Source: Streptomyces sp. RPT161
Lineage (GTDB): Bacteria > Actinomycetota > Actinomycetes > Streptomycetales > Streptomycetaceae
Direction of reading: 5' to 3'
DNA: 64,000 nucleotides
Assembly (NCBI RefSeq): GCF_027533845.1
Contig: NZ_JAPZVN010000002.1
Location: 248,001-312,000, forward strand
A program made the position numbers and the translations under genes. The notes under the pieces are model-generated. The model worked only from the letters and a program-made list of their open reading frames with translations. It had not been told where the DNA came from and ran no database searches. Below, in pieces: positions 42,294 to 50,753 of the stretch. Numbering within the stretch: the stretch's first letter is position 1; the number at the start of each line of letters is the position of its first letter.

Positions 42294-42833
42294 ATGGATC
42301 ATCCGCCCCACCAGCGGATCGCAGACCACCTGCGGCGCCGCATCCGTTTCGGCGAATGGCCAGTTGGTCGACTGCTGCCGTCTTGGCGCGAACTGCAGGC
42401 CGCTACACCGTTGGTCAAGGCGCGATCCGCCTCGCGTTCGAGCAGCTCCGTTCGGAGGGACTCGTTACCCTCCGGCCGTGCGCACCCTGACGGACCCGGA
42501 CGCTGACTGGCCGCACGGCCGCGGCGACGGCCAGTCGGGCACCTGCCGGGCCAGCGCAGATGCTTGCGGGCCGGCTCCAGGTTCCGGAGCGGCGCGCGTC
42601 TCACTTGGGAGAGGCGCGAGCTGTTGGATCCGGGTGGCCGTCCCGCGATGGTGGTGACCACCTGGCAGCGGGGCGTGCGGCAACACGACTACGTGGGTGT
42701 GCGGTGTGAGGTGTGCCCTCACGCGTTGACTGGCGAGGAGGCGACTCTGCTGGGCCTGGCGCGGGGTACGGTCGCGTTCCGTGTGGAGGGCTGCGCAGTG
42801 TCCGCAGTGTGGGCAGGGCGAGCCGAGGTGTGA
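42294..42833 (+). pseudogene. Decayed GntR/UTRA-type regulator
   Basis: Frame 1 begins with a GntR winged helix (IADHLRRRIRFGEWPVGRLL, PSWRELQAA). The helix continues in another frame as VGQGAIRLAFEQLRSEGLVTLRP and then stops. A third stretch (42600-42790) reads like the end of a UTRA domain (LTWERRELLDPGGRPAMVVT, then LTGEEATLLGLARGTVAF). At least one frameshift and missing middle sequence break the gene. KorSA of pSAM2 is of this family, so it may be a relic of an earlier element at the same tRNA. Confidence 0.6.
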
Positions 42834-42993
42834 ACCGGGGGCAAGGGGCCATAGCGGCAGTAGCGGTTCGGGGTGGCGTGCTGCGGTGACGATGAGGAAG
42901 CCGACGATGGCGCTGGAGGCGAGGGCCAGGCTGCGGCGGACGGTTCGGCGCATGGTGGCCTCCGGCCAACAATCGTGCATTTGGGCATGCCGA

Positions 42994-43023
42994 AGGCCCC
43001 GACCGTCCAGCGGTTCGGGGCCT
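42994..43023. terminator. Terminator of the DUF4352-like lipoprotein gene
   Basis: AGGCCCCGACCG pairs with CGGTTCGGGGCCT (one bulged base) around TCCAG, 19 bp past the lipoprotein stop on the minus strand. Confidence 0.6.
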
Positions 43024-43041
43024 AGGGGTGGAGCTATGCGG

Positions 43042-43614
43042 CTACTTGATGGCCCACTGGCCGGTGGAGTTGGACATCCCAGAGTCCGGCGTGTACTGCA
43101 CGCTGGCGACCTTCGACCCGGACGGAACCTGGAACACGACCCAACCGAGGCCCTTGTCGCCGGGTGCCAGTTTCAGGTCGGAGGTCATCATCGGGCCGTT
43201 GGTGATGCTGTTGACGATCGTCGCGGGGAATCGCTGTCCGGACGAGTCGGCGGCTTGGACGCAGTTGTCGGGGCTGTCTGAGTAGGTGTTGCTGCCGCTG
43301 TTGACGATCTGGATCTGTGCGGCGACCCAGGTCTTGCCTGGGTCGGGGCTCTCCATGCCGTCGCTGCTGGCGACGTTGGTGGACCACTTCGTGAGGGTGA
43401 TGGTGAGCTTTTCGCCGGGGTTTTGCCCGGTGAGGGTGAGGGCGTCGCCGACGGTGGCGGTCTTGGCGGGGGTGCTGGGCTTAGCGGGGCTGCTGTTTGT
43501 GGCGGCGCCGCTGTAGGGGGTGCTGGTGATGGTGGTGCCGGTGGATCCGCAGGCTGTGAGTGCTGTGGCGAGTGCTGCGATGGTGATGGTGCTGGCGGCG
43601 AGGCGACGGCTCAT
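43042..43614 (-). CDS. DUF4352-like secreted lipoprotein
   Basis: The protein has 190 residues. Lipoprotein signal: MSRRLAASTITIAALATALT with lipobox LTAC (C22). A Ser/Thr/Pro linker follows to about 55, then a beta-sandwich domain with LTLTGQNPGEKLTITLTKWS, WVAAQIQIVNSGSNTY and GLGWVVFQVPSG, matching DUF4352 immunoglobulin-like domains. It is anchored to the outer face of the membrane. Function is unknown; such proteins often bind ligands or other proteins. Two cysteines beyond the lipobox are not both present, so no disulfide is suggested. Confidence 0.82.
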   Translation of the reverse strand: MSRRLAASTITIAALATALTACGSTGTTITSTPYSGAATNSSPAKPSTPAKTATVGDALTLTGQNPGEKLTITLTKWSTNVASSDGMESPDPGKTWVAAQIQIVNSGSNTYSDSPDNCVQAADSSGQRFPATIVNSITNGPMMTSDLKLAPGDKGLGWVVFQVPSGSKVASVQYTPDSGMSNSTGQWAIK

Positions 43615-43690
43615 GGGTCCCCCTTGGTGGTTCAGGCTTGAACCACCGATTCTGATGAGGTGTCGGCTACATGCCCGGGACTTGGCTAAG

Positions 43691-43915
43691 TCATGGCGTC
43701 AGCGTGACGGACTGGTGATGGTTCTGTGTTTCCTTAGGAGTGAACCCCGCCGGGCGCCCGCGTGACGGGCAGGGCGGCCCGTCGTGCCACGAGCGGGTCT
43801 CGCCAAGCCACGCCGCGGCGCCGCAGCGGGAGCACTGGTGGGGGATCGGCTGCCAACCGGCCTGCCTGACCGGGGCGTCGAGGGAGCGCCATTGTTCGGG
43901 GGTGCGGGCAGTCAC
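43691..43915 (-). CDS. Possible small Cys/Trp-rich protein
   Basis: The protein has 74 residues from GTG 43915 (VTARTPEQWRSLDAPVRQAG) with GAGG five bases upstream. CSRCG and a later PPCPS could form a partial zinc ribbon. Third-codon G/C is high over most of its length. No family recognised. It may be a fragment; the frame stays open further upstream. The rest of 43615-44144 shows no other gene. Confidence 0.35.
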   Translation of the reverse strand: MTARTPEQWRSLDAPVRQAGWQPIPHQCSRCGAAAWLGETRSWHDGPPCPSRGRPAGFTPKETQNHHQSVTLTP

Positions 43916-44144
43916 TCGGACCTCACGTCCCCGCGTTGATGACAAGCACGTCCGTCCTGGGCTGTGGCCGGCACCTCGGAGTGCGGGCCAGGTCTTGAGG
44001 TCGTCGTGCCGACGCAGCGCGGAAGCGCCACTGTGGTCAGGTGTCCGGGCGCCGCTAGTCAGATCCCGATCTATGGCCTCCATCAGAACCACCAGGGGGC
44101 GCTCCCTTGCTTCCACTTCCGTGATGTCTGTTACTGTCCGGAAA

Positions 44145-44813
44145 ATGATCAATGGGGGGAAGGAAGCGGCTCAGCGCGTTCTGCGACTCAACCGCCAGAC
44201 CATCAACGTGGGTACGGCCTACCTGGCCGTCGTAACCGTGGCATTGGCCGCGGAAGTACTGCTCGGACTGCGGTATCTGATCGTCAGCTTTATAGCCGCC
44301 GGGATGCTCATGCTGATGGTCGGCGGCTACCTGGTGGTGCGCAACAACCTCGCCGCCTCTGAACTGGCGGAGAACTCAGGAGTGGCCGCACGCGCCGGGG
44401 CTTGGTTCTCGCTGACTTTCTTGTTTGCCCTGATCGCGATCGGCGGACTCGCCGGAGCCGGGGGTCAAGTACGGGACATCCTCGTCATGCGCTCGCGAAC
44501 AGTCGCGGTGATCGACTCGTGCGACGGTTCCGGGAAGGGGGCCACCTGCTCCTACCACTGGACCATCGACGGCCGTACCCACAGCACCTACGACAACCGG
44601 ATCACGGACCGGCCTACCGGCGACCGGGTGCGGGTGTGGTACACCCCGAGCGACCCGTCCTACGTTCTGCCCACCCCAGGAGGCGTCGTCCCCGTTTGGA
44701 TCCCCAGCGGAACCGCACTCTTCGCGGGGTCCGTTGGGCTGTTCACACACGGGCGTCGAGAGCGCCGCACACGCCGGGAGTATGTCGCGGAAGTCAGTGC
44801 CCTGACCGCGTGA
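44145..44813 (+). CDS. DUF3592-like membrane protein
   Basis: The protein has 222 residues from ATG 44145; the start is uncertain because no clear ribosome site is present and ATG 44124 is also in frame. Helices are at about 20-40, 43-62, 80-100 and 183-200. Between the last two lies an extracytoplasmic loop with VIDSCDGSGKGATCSYHWTI, DGRTHSTYDNRIT and VRVWYTPSDPSYVLP, the typical beta segment of DUF3592 proteins. Two cysteines (C-x7-C) may form a disulfide. Function is unknown. Confidence 0.68.
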   Translation: MINGGKEAAQRVLRLNRQTINVGTAYLAVVTVALAAEVLLGLRYLIVSFIAAGMLMLMVGGYLVVRNNLAASELAENSGVAARAGAWFSLTFLFALIAIGGLAGAGGQVRDILVMRSRTVAVIDSCDGSGKGATCSYHWTIDGRTHSTYDNRITDRPTGDRVRVWYTPSDPSYVLPTPGGVVPVWIPSGTALFAGSVGLFTHGRRERRTRREYVAEVSALTA

Positions 44814-44876
44814 AAGAACCGGAGCCCGTGACATGCGAAAGCCCCATGCACGATCCGCGGGGCTGACGGCATCGGG

Positions 44877-45104
44877 TCAGGCTCGGAGGAAGCCATCTCC
44901 GTGAGAGCTGATGTGGGCCTCCAAGGCGCTGAGGGCGCTCTGAGTGGCCTCTGGTGTGCCGGAGTCGCGCCGCTCCGCGTAGTCGGCTGCGCCGAGCTTC
45001 CTCAGCAGGTCATTCCCTGCGCGCTGCTGCTGGGTGATGACCAGCCCGATGGGGGCGTTCTCATATCCCGCAAGGTACTTACGTGCCGGAATGTAGTCAC
45101 CCAC
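44877..45104 (-). CDS. Short open frame, possibly a gene remnant
   Basis: The protein has 75 residues from GTG 45104 (VGDYIPARKYLAGYENAPIG), ending SSHGDGFLRA. Composition is protein-like but I recognise no family and no ribosome site. The upstream reading in another frame (NPIQDLDKWVTTF) hints that a longer gene was broken by a frameshift. Confidence 0.3.
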   Translation of the reverse strand: MGDYIPARKYLAGYENAPIGLVITQQQRAGNDLLRKLGAADYAERRDSGTPEATQSALSALEAHISSHGDGFLRA

Positions 45105-45268
45105 TTGTCGAGATCTTGGATGGGGTTTACGGCCGTCTTCTGTCGACGCCCATCCACCCCCGAGTGGGGTCCGCGGCTACATCGTTGGGTGCAGTGCCCC
45201 AAATCCCTCTGGCAACAAGCTTGTTCGCGTGTTTTTGTCGATCAAGGGTGAGGTCGGGGGAGAGGTGC

Positions 45269-45883
45269 ATGGGCGCGGCGATTGAGGTGGACCGGCAGGG
45301 GGACTGGGTCGGCCGGACGGTGAAGGATCTGATCGCCTGGCTGGCTTGGCGGCCTGTCGCCCGGCCTGGGGACGTCATGATCGGGCACTCCTCCGCACTG
45401 CGGACCACTGTGTTCCTCTTGGTCGGTGCCGAGGTGCTGGTCGAAGGCATGATGGACATGTCGGTGATCCCGCCCGCCTTGCGGCCGTTCCACTACCTGT
45501 GGATGGCCCTGATGATCGATCTGTCCACCCTCTTCGCCGCGCTGACCAAGCGCAACCCGCATCGGCTCACCTCGGGCGCGCTGCACATCCGGGCCGGGCT
45601 GTACGACGAGATCGCCGTGCCGCTCAACACCATTCGTGCCGTTCGGCGGGAGATGCTTTCGGCCAAGGGGCGTGGGGTGCGGCAGGTACCAGACCGGGAC
45701 GGGGACGTGATGTGCACCGTCGCCGGTTCCGCCGAGATCGCGGTGGATCTCATCGAGCCGATGGACTTGCGGTTGGCGAACGGCTCCCGACTGACTGCGC
45801 GGCGCCTCTACTTGGCGGCCGATGCCCCGGGCATCGCCCATCGGGAGCTGGCACACGCGGTGCGCAGGGCCAGCAGCGGATGA
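45269..45883 (+). CDS. Two-helix membrane protein of unknown function
   Basis: The protein has 204 residues from ATG 45269 (GGGGAGAGG upstream). Polar N-terminus to about 45, then two helices (TTVFLLVGAEVLVEGMM; FHYLWMALMIDLSTLFAALT) and a cytoplasmic beta-rich domain (LHIRAGLYDEIAVPLNTIRA, MCTVAGSAEIAVDLIEPMDL) resembling a PH-like fold of small membrane proteins. No family name can be given with confidence. It is convergent with the following lipoprotein gene. Confidence 0.65.
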   Translation: MGAAIEVDRQGDWVGRTVKDLIAWLAWRPVARPGDVMIGHSSALRTTVFLLVGAEVLVEGMMDMSVIPPALRPFHYLWMALMIDLSTLFAALTKRNPHRLTSGALHIRAGLYDEIAVPLNTIRAVRREMLSAKGRGVRQVPDRDGDVMCTVAGSAEIAVDLIEPMDLRLANGSRLTARRLYLAADAPGIAHRELAHAVRRASSG

Positions 45884-45917
45884 ACGTGGCGGTGGCGCTT
45901 CGCCGTTCGCCGGGGCG

Positions 45918-46445
45918 TCAGCGGTAGTCCTCCGGGTGGGACTGCATCCAGGTGTTGATCCTGTCGCGGGTGCCGGTCAACAGTGCCTGGTGCTTCCTGA
46001 GATTGGGGAAGGAGGAATCGCCAGCCAGGGTCGTCCGCATCTGGTTGACCCATGCGAGGGGTTGTTTGAAGTGGGCGGGGCCCTCGGGACTGGCCTTCAT
46101 GGAGGCGTCGAGGGCGTTGAGGTTGTCCAGTATTCGCTTCAGGAAGTACTCGCAGTTTCCCTCGGAGGCGGCGCAGCCGGGGTCGCTGTAGGTGGCCTGG
46201 AGTACGGCGAAGGCATCGCGGACCTCTGCGACTGGTACTACCGGTGCTGCTGAGGAACCCGTGGGGGATGGGCTAGTGCGGGTAGTGGCTGGGGCGGTGG
46301 ACGGAGCGCTGGATGCCGTCCCCGCGCCAGAGGGATGGCCCGCTTCGGAGGGCTGGGCCGTACCAGAGGAGCATGCAGTCAGTGCTCCTACCAGGAGCAC
46401 TGATGGGATCGCGATCCTGATGACTGGGCTGACGTGCATGACCAT
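45918..46445 (-). CDS. Secreted lipoprotein, unknown function
   Basis: The protein has 175 residues; start ATG 46445 or ATG 46439, after CGGGGGG. Signal peptide VIRIAIPSVLLVGALTAC with lipobox LTAC at about C25. A Ser/Thr/Pro/Ala linker runs to about 70, then a helical domain (VRDAFAVLQATYSDPGCAAS, CEYFLKRILDNLNALDASMK, ending WMQSHPEDYR) with two cysteines nine residues apart. The domain is not recognised. Confidence 0.75.
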   Translation of the reverse strand: MVMHVSPVIRIAIPSVLLVGALTACSSGTAQPSEAGHPSGAGTASSAPSTAPATTRTSPSPTGSSAAPVVPVAEVRDAFAVLQATYSDPGCAASEGNCEYFLKRILDNLNALDASMKASPEGPAHFKQPLAWVNQMRTTLAGDSSFPNLRKHQALLTGTRDRINTWMQSHPEDYR

Positions 46446-46526
46446 CCCCCCGGATACCGCTGAAGGGTGTTGATCATAGGTGGGGAGTGCCCGTTGTGTT
46501 GGCGGGCCGTGCCCGGTGGGGGTGGC

Positions 46527-47348
46527 TTAGCGCCAGTGGGCTGGGCGGGCGAGCGTGGGGGGAAGGTTCGTGGTGGCGTCGCCCCTGGCGGCGTTGAGTT
46601 GGGGCTGGGTGAGGAAGATGACGCCGTTGAGGTCGGCGCCGTGGAGGTTGGCGTCTCGGAGGTCAGCGCCGATGAGGTCGGCGGTTCTCAGATCGGCGCC
46701 GGTCAGGTCGGCGGCTATCAGGTAGGCACCCCGCAGGTTCGCGCCGCGTAGGTCGGCGCCCTTCAGCTGGGCGCCGATCAGGTCCGCGCCGCGGTGGTTC
46801 CTCTTGCGGCCGGGGACGTCCGCCCGTACCAGTTCGCTGGTGCGTAGCAGCAGGGCGTTGATGTCGGCGCGGTGTGCCGCGATGTCCAGGTCCGCGAGTT
46901 GTTCGGCGCTGTTCCGGGTGAGGCGGTCGGTGTTGTCCAGCGCGCGGCGCAGGTCGGCGTGGATGGGCCGGGTCTGCGGCAGCGTCAGTGCCTCGGTCAA
47001 GTACCAGAGCAGTTCATGGAGTTGGCGCATCACCGGGAACACGTCGAACATCTGCCGCGCGGTGTGCGGGGCCTGGCGCCAGTCCTGGCCGCCGAACGTG
47101 ACCCGGGAGACCTTCTGGCCGGCGCCGAAGCAGTCGAAGACCGTACAGCCGGAGAAGCCCTTGTCGCGTAGGCGGGTGTGGATGCCGCAGCGGAAGTCGG
47201 CCTGGAGGTTCGTGCACGGCTGACCGGCGTCCTTGTCGACCGCGAAGTCGGCCGACCTGGCGAAGGGCAGGGCCACGCAGCACAGGGCGAAGCAGTTCGC
47301 GCAGTCGGCCTGTAGGTCGGTGGGCCGTGCTACGTGCTGCTGGGTCAA
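46527..47348 (-). CDS. Pentapeptide-repeat protein with Cys-rich N-terminus
   Basis: The protein has 273 residues from TTG 47348. Residues 10-70 hold eight cysteines (CANCFALCC, C..LQADFRCGIH, GCTVFDCFG), probably a metal-binding unit. A helical middle follows, and about 187-245 is a run of pentapeptide repeats of the A-D-L-x-x type (LIGAQLKGADLRGANLRGAY and onward), forming a right-handed quadrilateral beta helix of about two turns or more. Such helices can mimic DNA. Related Streptomyces proteins have the same three-part layout. A TetR-type palindrome lies upstream. Confidence 0.82.
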   Translation of the reverse strand: MTQQHVARPTDLQADCANCFALCCVALPFARSADFAVDKDAGQPCTNLQADFRCGIHTRLRDKGFSGCTVFDCFGAGQKVSRVTFGGQDWRQAPHTARQMFDVFPVMRQLHELLWYLTEALTLPQTRPIHADLRRALDNTDRLTRNSAEQLADLDIAAHRADINALLLRTSELVRADVPGRKRNHRGADLIGAQLKGADLRGANLRGAYLIAADLTGADLRTADLIGADLRDANLHGADLNGVIFLTQPQLNAARGDATTNLPPTLARPAHWR

Positions 47349-47427
47349 GGCGAGTTCCGTTTCCCGTGGCTCTGGATGCGCTGCATTCTCCCATGCCGCG
47401 AGGCGCTCCGACCGGGCGGCCAGACGC

Positions 47428-47443
47428 CTGACCGACCGGTCAG
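47428..47443. promoter_or_regulatory. TetR-type palindrome CTGACCG-AC-CGGTCAG
   Basis: Perfect 7-bp arms with a 2-bp centre, about 80 bp upstream of the pentapeptide-repeat gene in the 147-bp gap before the HAD gene. GACCGNCCGGTC-like sites are common TetR operators in actinomycetes. No TetR gene is adjacent. Confidence 0.45.
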
Positions 47444-47495
47444 AGCGGTCGTCGTCAGTGGGCCTCAGCGGGTATCGCTGGTGGCCGGGCTGGTG

Positions 47496-48143
47496 TCAGG
47501 GCGCGGTGATCTCGGTGATCGCGGTCAGCTCGGTCAGGGAGTCGATGCGCCAGTCGGCGGCTGCCGCTTCGGGGGTGTCGGCCCACAAGTGGCCCCAGGG
47601 GCCGCGCCGGATGTGGGCGGTGCGTAGGCCCGCGGCCCGGGCGGGGGTGATGTCGACGGCGGGGTAGTCGCCGACGTAGACGGTGCGGTGTGGGGCGCGG
47701 CCGGTGAGGGCCATGACGTGGTCGAAGAACTTCCTGTGCGGTTTGGACACGCCCCATTCGCCGGAGGTGGCGATCGCGTCGGCGGGCAGATCGAGGGCGC
47801 GGAGCAACTCGGCTGCCCTGGCGGACTGGTTGCCCGCCACGAACACGCCGATCCGCCGCGCTCGCAGGGCGGAGAGGGTGGGACGGACGTCCGGGTAGAG
47901 GTCGGTCTCTGCGAGGTGTTCGCCGCGTCCGGCGGCTTCGCGGGCCGCGTACTCGGCGGGCGGGTCGATGCCAGGGCGCAGCAGACGGAGTGCGTCGGCG
48001 TTGTCGCGGCCCTGTGCGACGACCGCGCCGATCAGCGCGGAGAGGGTGTGGCGGGGGACGCCCAGCCAGTCCGCCCAGGCGGCCCAGTAGCGGTCGTCGT
48101 GGACCAGGGTCTCGCCGATGTCGAAGACGACGGCTTCGATCAT
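47496..48143 (-). CDS. HAD-family hydrolase
   Basis: The protein has 215 residues from ATG 48143; the open frame extends far upstream through a GC-rich non-protein-like stretch. HAD motifs: I, VVFDIGETLV (D8); II, VFVAGNQS; III, the lysine in GVSKPHRKFF; IV, VYVGDYPAVDI. Position 10 is Gly rather than the usual Asp of phosphatases (D-I-G), a known variant in some HADs that may lower phosphatase activity. A small helical cap lies about 20-80. Substrate is unknown. Confidence 0.8.
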   Translation of the reverse strand: MIEAVVFDIGETLVHDDRYWAAWADWLGVPRHTLSALIGAVVAQGRDNADALRLLRPGIDPPAEYAAREAAGRGEHLAETDLYPDVRPTLSALRARRIGVFVAGNQSARAAELLRALDLPADAIATSGEWGVSKPHRKFFDHVMALTGRAPHRTVYVGDYPAVDITPARAAGLRTAHIRRGPWGHLWADTPEAAAADWRIDSLTELTAITEITAP

Positions 48144-48507
48144 GTCGCCCAAGTCTATTGCCTTTCCGGTGGATTTGGGGGTTGGGAGAGGGTGCGGTTG
48201 GCCTTTCGGCTTGCGCCGGGATGTGGGTCGTTGGGCTGGGGTGGGCTCGGCGCCGCGGGGCCAGCGCTGTGGGGGCGCTCGCCATTGCGGCGGGGAGAGA
48301 GATTCGCGGGTGCGGCGGGGTGGGCGCGCTCGGGTGCGCTCGGGGTCGCGTGGGCTGAGGCGGGCCTGGTGATCGCCGGGCCGCGCCGCGGGACGCTCGC
48401 CCCCGCGGTCGGGAGGTTTCGCGGGGGCCGGCAGCCCTCCGTCGCCCCCGCCGCTTCCGGACCCCCTGGGACGTGGGAAAATGGGGTCTTGAGGTGATCC
48501 CGGCACG
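48144..48507. other. Divergent promoter region between HAD and pabAB genes
   Basis: 364 bp, GC-rich with GGGGTGGG-type runs. It must hold promoters in both directions. I see no convincing operator or gene. Confidence 0.45.
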
Positions 48508-50613
48508 ATGCGCACGCTTCTGATCGACAACTACGACTCCTTCACCTACAACCTGGTGCACGGAATCGCCGCCGCTACCGGCCGGGAACCCGTTGTCATC
48601 CGCAACGACGATCCGCAATGGCGGATCGAACGGTTGGCGGAGTTCGACTGCGTGGTGATCTCCCCAGGCCCCGGCACCCCGGAGCGCGCGGCGGACTTCG
48701 GCATCTGCCGTGAGGTCATCGAGCGGTGCGAGCTGCCGCTGCTCGGCATCTGCCTGGGCCACCAGGGCCTCGCCGCCGGCTTCGGGGGCACCGTCGAGCG
48801 CGCCCCGGAACCGCGCCATGGCCGTACCTCGCCGGTGCTGCACACCGGAACCGGCATCTTCGAGGGCATCCCCTCCCCGTTCGAGGTGGTCCGGTACCAC
48901 TCGCTCACCGTTACCGCGCTCCCGGACGAGCTGGAGGCCGTCGCCCACACCCCGGACGGGGTGCTGATGGGCATCCGGCATCGGCACCGGCCGATGTGGG
49001 GCCTGCAGTTCCACCCCGAGTCGATCTGCACCCAGTACGGCGACCGCCTGCTGCGCAACTTCGCGGAACTCGTACGGCGGCACCACGCACCCCGAGCGCT
49101 CCCGGTGCCCGCGCCCCGACCGGCGGCCGCCCCGACCGCACCGGCTGGGACCACCACTTACGAACTCCTGGTGGAGTCCATACCCACCCGCTGGGACGAC
49201 GAGGCCGCCTACGACGTGGTCTTTCGTGATCGGCCGTACGCGTTCTGGCTGGACAGCAGCCGTCCCGACGCCGGAGCCGGACGCTTCTCGATCATGGGCG
49301 ACGCCTCCGGGCCGCTCGCCCGGGTCGCCACCGCCGATGTGTGGACCGGCACCCTGACCGTGCACTCCAAGGACGGCGAGCACCTGGTCACCGGTGACTT
49401 CCTGGACTGGCTCGACCAGGACCTGCGGGCCACGGATCTGGCCACCCCCGACAGCCTGCCGCCGTGCGGCTTCGCGCTGGGCTGGGTCGGCTACCTCGGC
49501 TACGAGCTGAAGGCGCAGTGCGGCGGCCGCAAGGCGCACCGCTCGTCCGAGCCCGACGCCGTGATGGTCTTCGCCGACCGTGGCGTGGTCGTGGACCACG
49601 CCACCGGCACCACCCATCTGCTGGCCCTCGCCCGGCCCGGCACGCCCGGCCCCGCCCGGGCCTGGCTGGACGAGACCGCCGCGCTGCTCGGCGGGCTGAC
49701 CGGCCGTACCGCCGTGCCCGTACCGCGGCCCGCCGCGCCGGACGCCGTCCGGCTGCGCCATGACCGGGACCGCTACCTGGAGTTGATCGGCATCGCGCAG
49801 GAGGAGATCGCGGCCGGTGAGACGTACGAGGTGTGCCTGACCAACATGGTCGAGGTGGAGGCGGTCGCCGACGCCTGGCAGTCGTACCGGCTGCTGCGGC
49901 AGGCGTCACCGGCGCCGTTCGGCGCGCTGTTGCAGTTCGACGGGGTCTCGGTGCTGAGTACTTCGCCGGAACGGTTCCTCAGCGTGACCGCCGACGGGCG
50001 CGCCGAGTCCCGTCCGATCAAGGGCACCCGGCCGCGCGGTGCGACCCCCGAGCGGGATGCCGCGCTGCGCCGGGAGTTGGCCACTGACGAGAAGGACCAC
50101 TCCGAGAACCTGATGATCGTCGACCTGGTCCGCAACGACCTGGGCCGCTGTGCCGAGACCGGTTCGGTGGAGGCGCGCGATCTGTTCGAGGTGGAGACGT
50201 ACGACACCGTGCACCAACTGGTCAGCACGGTAAGGGCGCGGCTGCGCGCCGACCGCACCGCCGTCGACTGCGTGCGTGCGGCGTTCCCCGGCGGGTCGAT
50301 GACCGGTGCGCCCAAGATCCGGACCATGCGGATCATCGACCGGCTCGAGGAAGGCCCGCGCGGCGTCTACTCCGGCGCGATCGGCTACTTCTCGCTCACC
50401 GGCGCCGCCGACCTGAGCATCGTGATCCGTACCGCCGTGCTCACTCCCGGCCGGATCCGTTACGGCACCGGAGGTGCCATCGTCGCGCTGTCCGATCCCG
50501 AGCAGGAGTTCGAGGAGACCGCGGTCAAGGCCGCACCGCTGCTCGCGCTGACCGGCGGTGAGTTTCCGCAGCGCCACATGGCCCGCACCGCTCCGCACGG
50601 CCATTCCGACTGA
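48508..50613 (+). CDS. pabAB: Fused aminodeoxychorismate synthase (PabA-PabB)
   Basis: The protein has 701 residues and converts chorismate and glutamine to 4-amino-4-deoxychorismate for p-aminobenzoate and folate, or PABA-primed antibiotics. The N-terminal glutamine amidotransferase (1-190) has C82 in GICLGHQG and H169/E171 in FHPES. A linker (190-215) is followed by the TrpE/PabB-like half with PIKGTRPRGATPERD at about 500 (PIKGT is the PabB-specific signature), EKDHSENLMIVDLVRNDLGR and GGSMTGAPKIRTM. The lyase PabC is not in the window. Fused PabAB is common in Streptomyces. It is monocistronic. Confidence 0.93.
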   Translation: MRTLLIDNYDSFTYNLVHGIAAATGREPVVIRNDDPQWRIERLAEFDCVVISPGPGTPERAADFGICREVIERCELPLLGICLGHQGLAAGFGGTVERAPEPRHGRTSPVLHTGTGIFEGIPSPFEVVRYHSLTVTALPDELEAVAHTPDGVLMGIRHRHRPMWGLQFHPESICTQYGDRLLRNFAELVRRHHAPRALPVPAPRPAAAPTAPAGTTTYELLVESIPTRWDDEAAYDVVFRDRPYAFWLDSSRPDAGAGRFSIMGDASGPLARVATADVWTGTLTVHSKDGEHLVTGDFLDWLDQDLRATDLATPDSLPPCGFALGWVGYLGYELKAQCGGRKAHRSSEPDAVMVFADRGVVVDHATGTTHLLALARPGTPGPARAWLDETAALLGGLTGRTAVPVPRPAAPDAVRLRHDRDRYLELIGIAQEEIAAGETYEVCLTNMVEVEAVADAWQSYRLLRQASPAPFGALLQFDGVSVLSTSPERFLSVTADGRAESRPIKGTRPRGATPERDAALRRELATDEKDHSENLMIVDLVRNDLGRCAETGSVEARDLFEVETYDTVHQLVSTVRARLRADRTAVDCVRAAFPGGSMTGAPKIRTMRIIDRLEEGPRGVYSGAIGYFSLTGAADLSIVIRTAVLTPGRIRYGTGGAIVALSDPEQEFEETAVKAAPLLALTGGEFPQRHMARTAPHGHSD

Positions 50614-50753
50614 CCGCGCCCGGGGGGATGCCCGCCGCGACCGGGCCCGGTGGGACCGCCACTCGCTTAGCCGCGTAAGCACGGCTCCCGTGCGCCACCC
50701 GGCGTAGGGTCGGTCACGATCCTGCCCCGGTCATCTCGCGAGGAGGCGTCACC

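Noticed and set aside
42465-42980. Minus-strand reading frames of 89-171 codons opposite the decayed GntR gene
   Set aside because: Pro/Arg/His/Thr-rich in every frame, with no ribosome site and no domain.
47455-49761. 768-codon minus-strand frame opposite pabAB
   Set aside because: It is an antisense shadow of PabA-PabB; the long run reflects GC codon bias.
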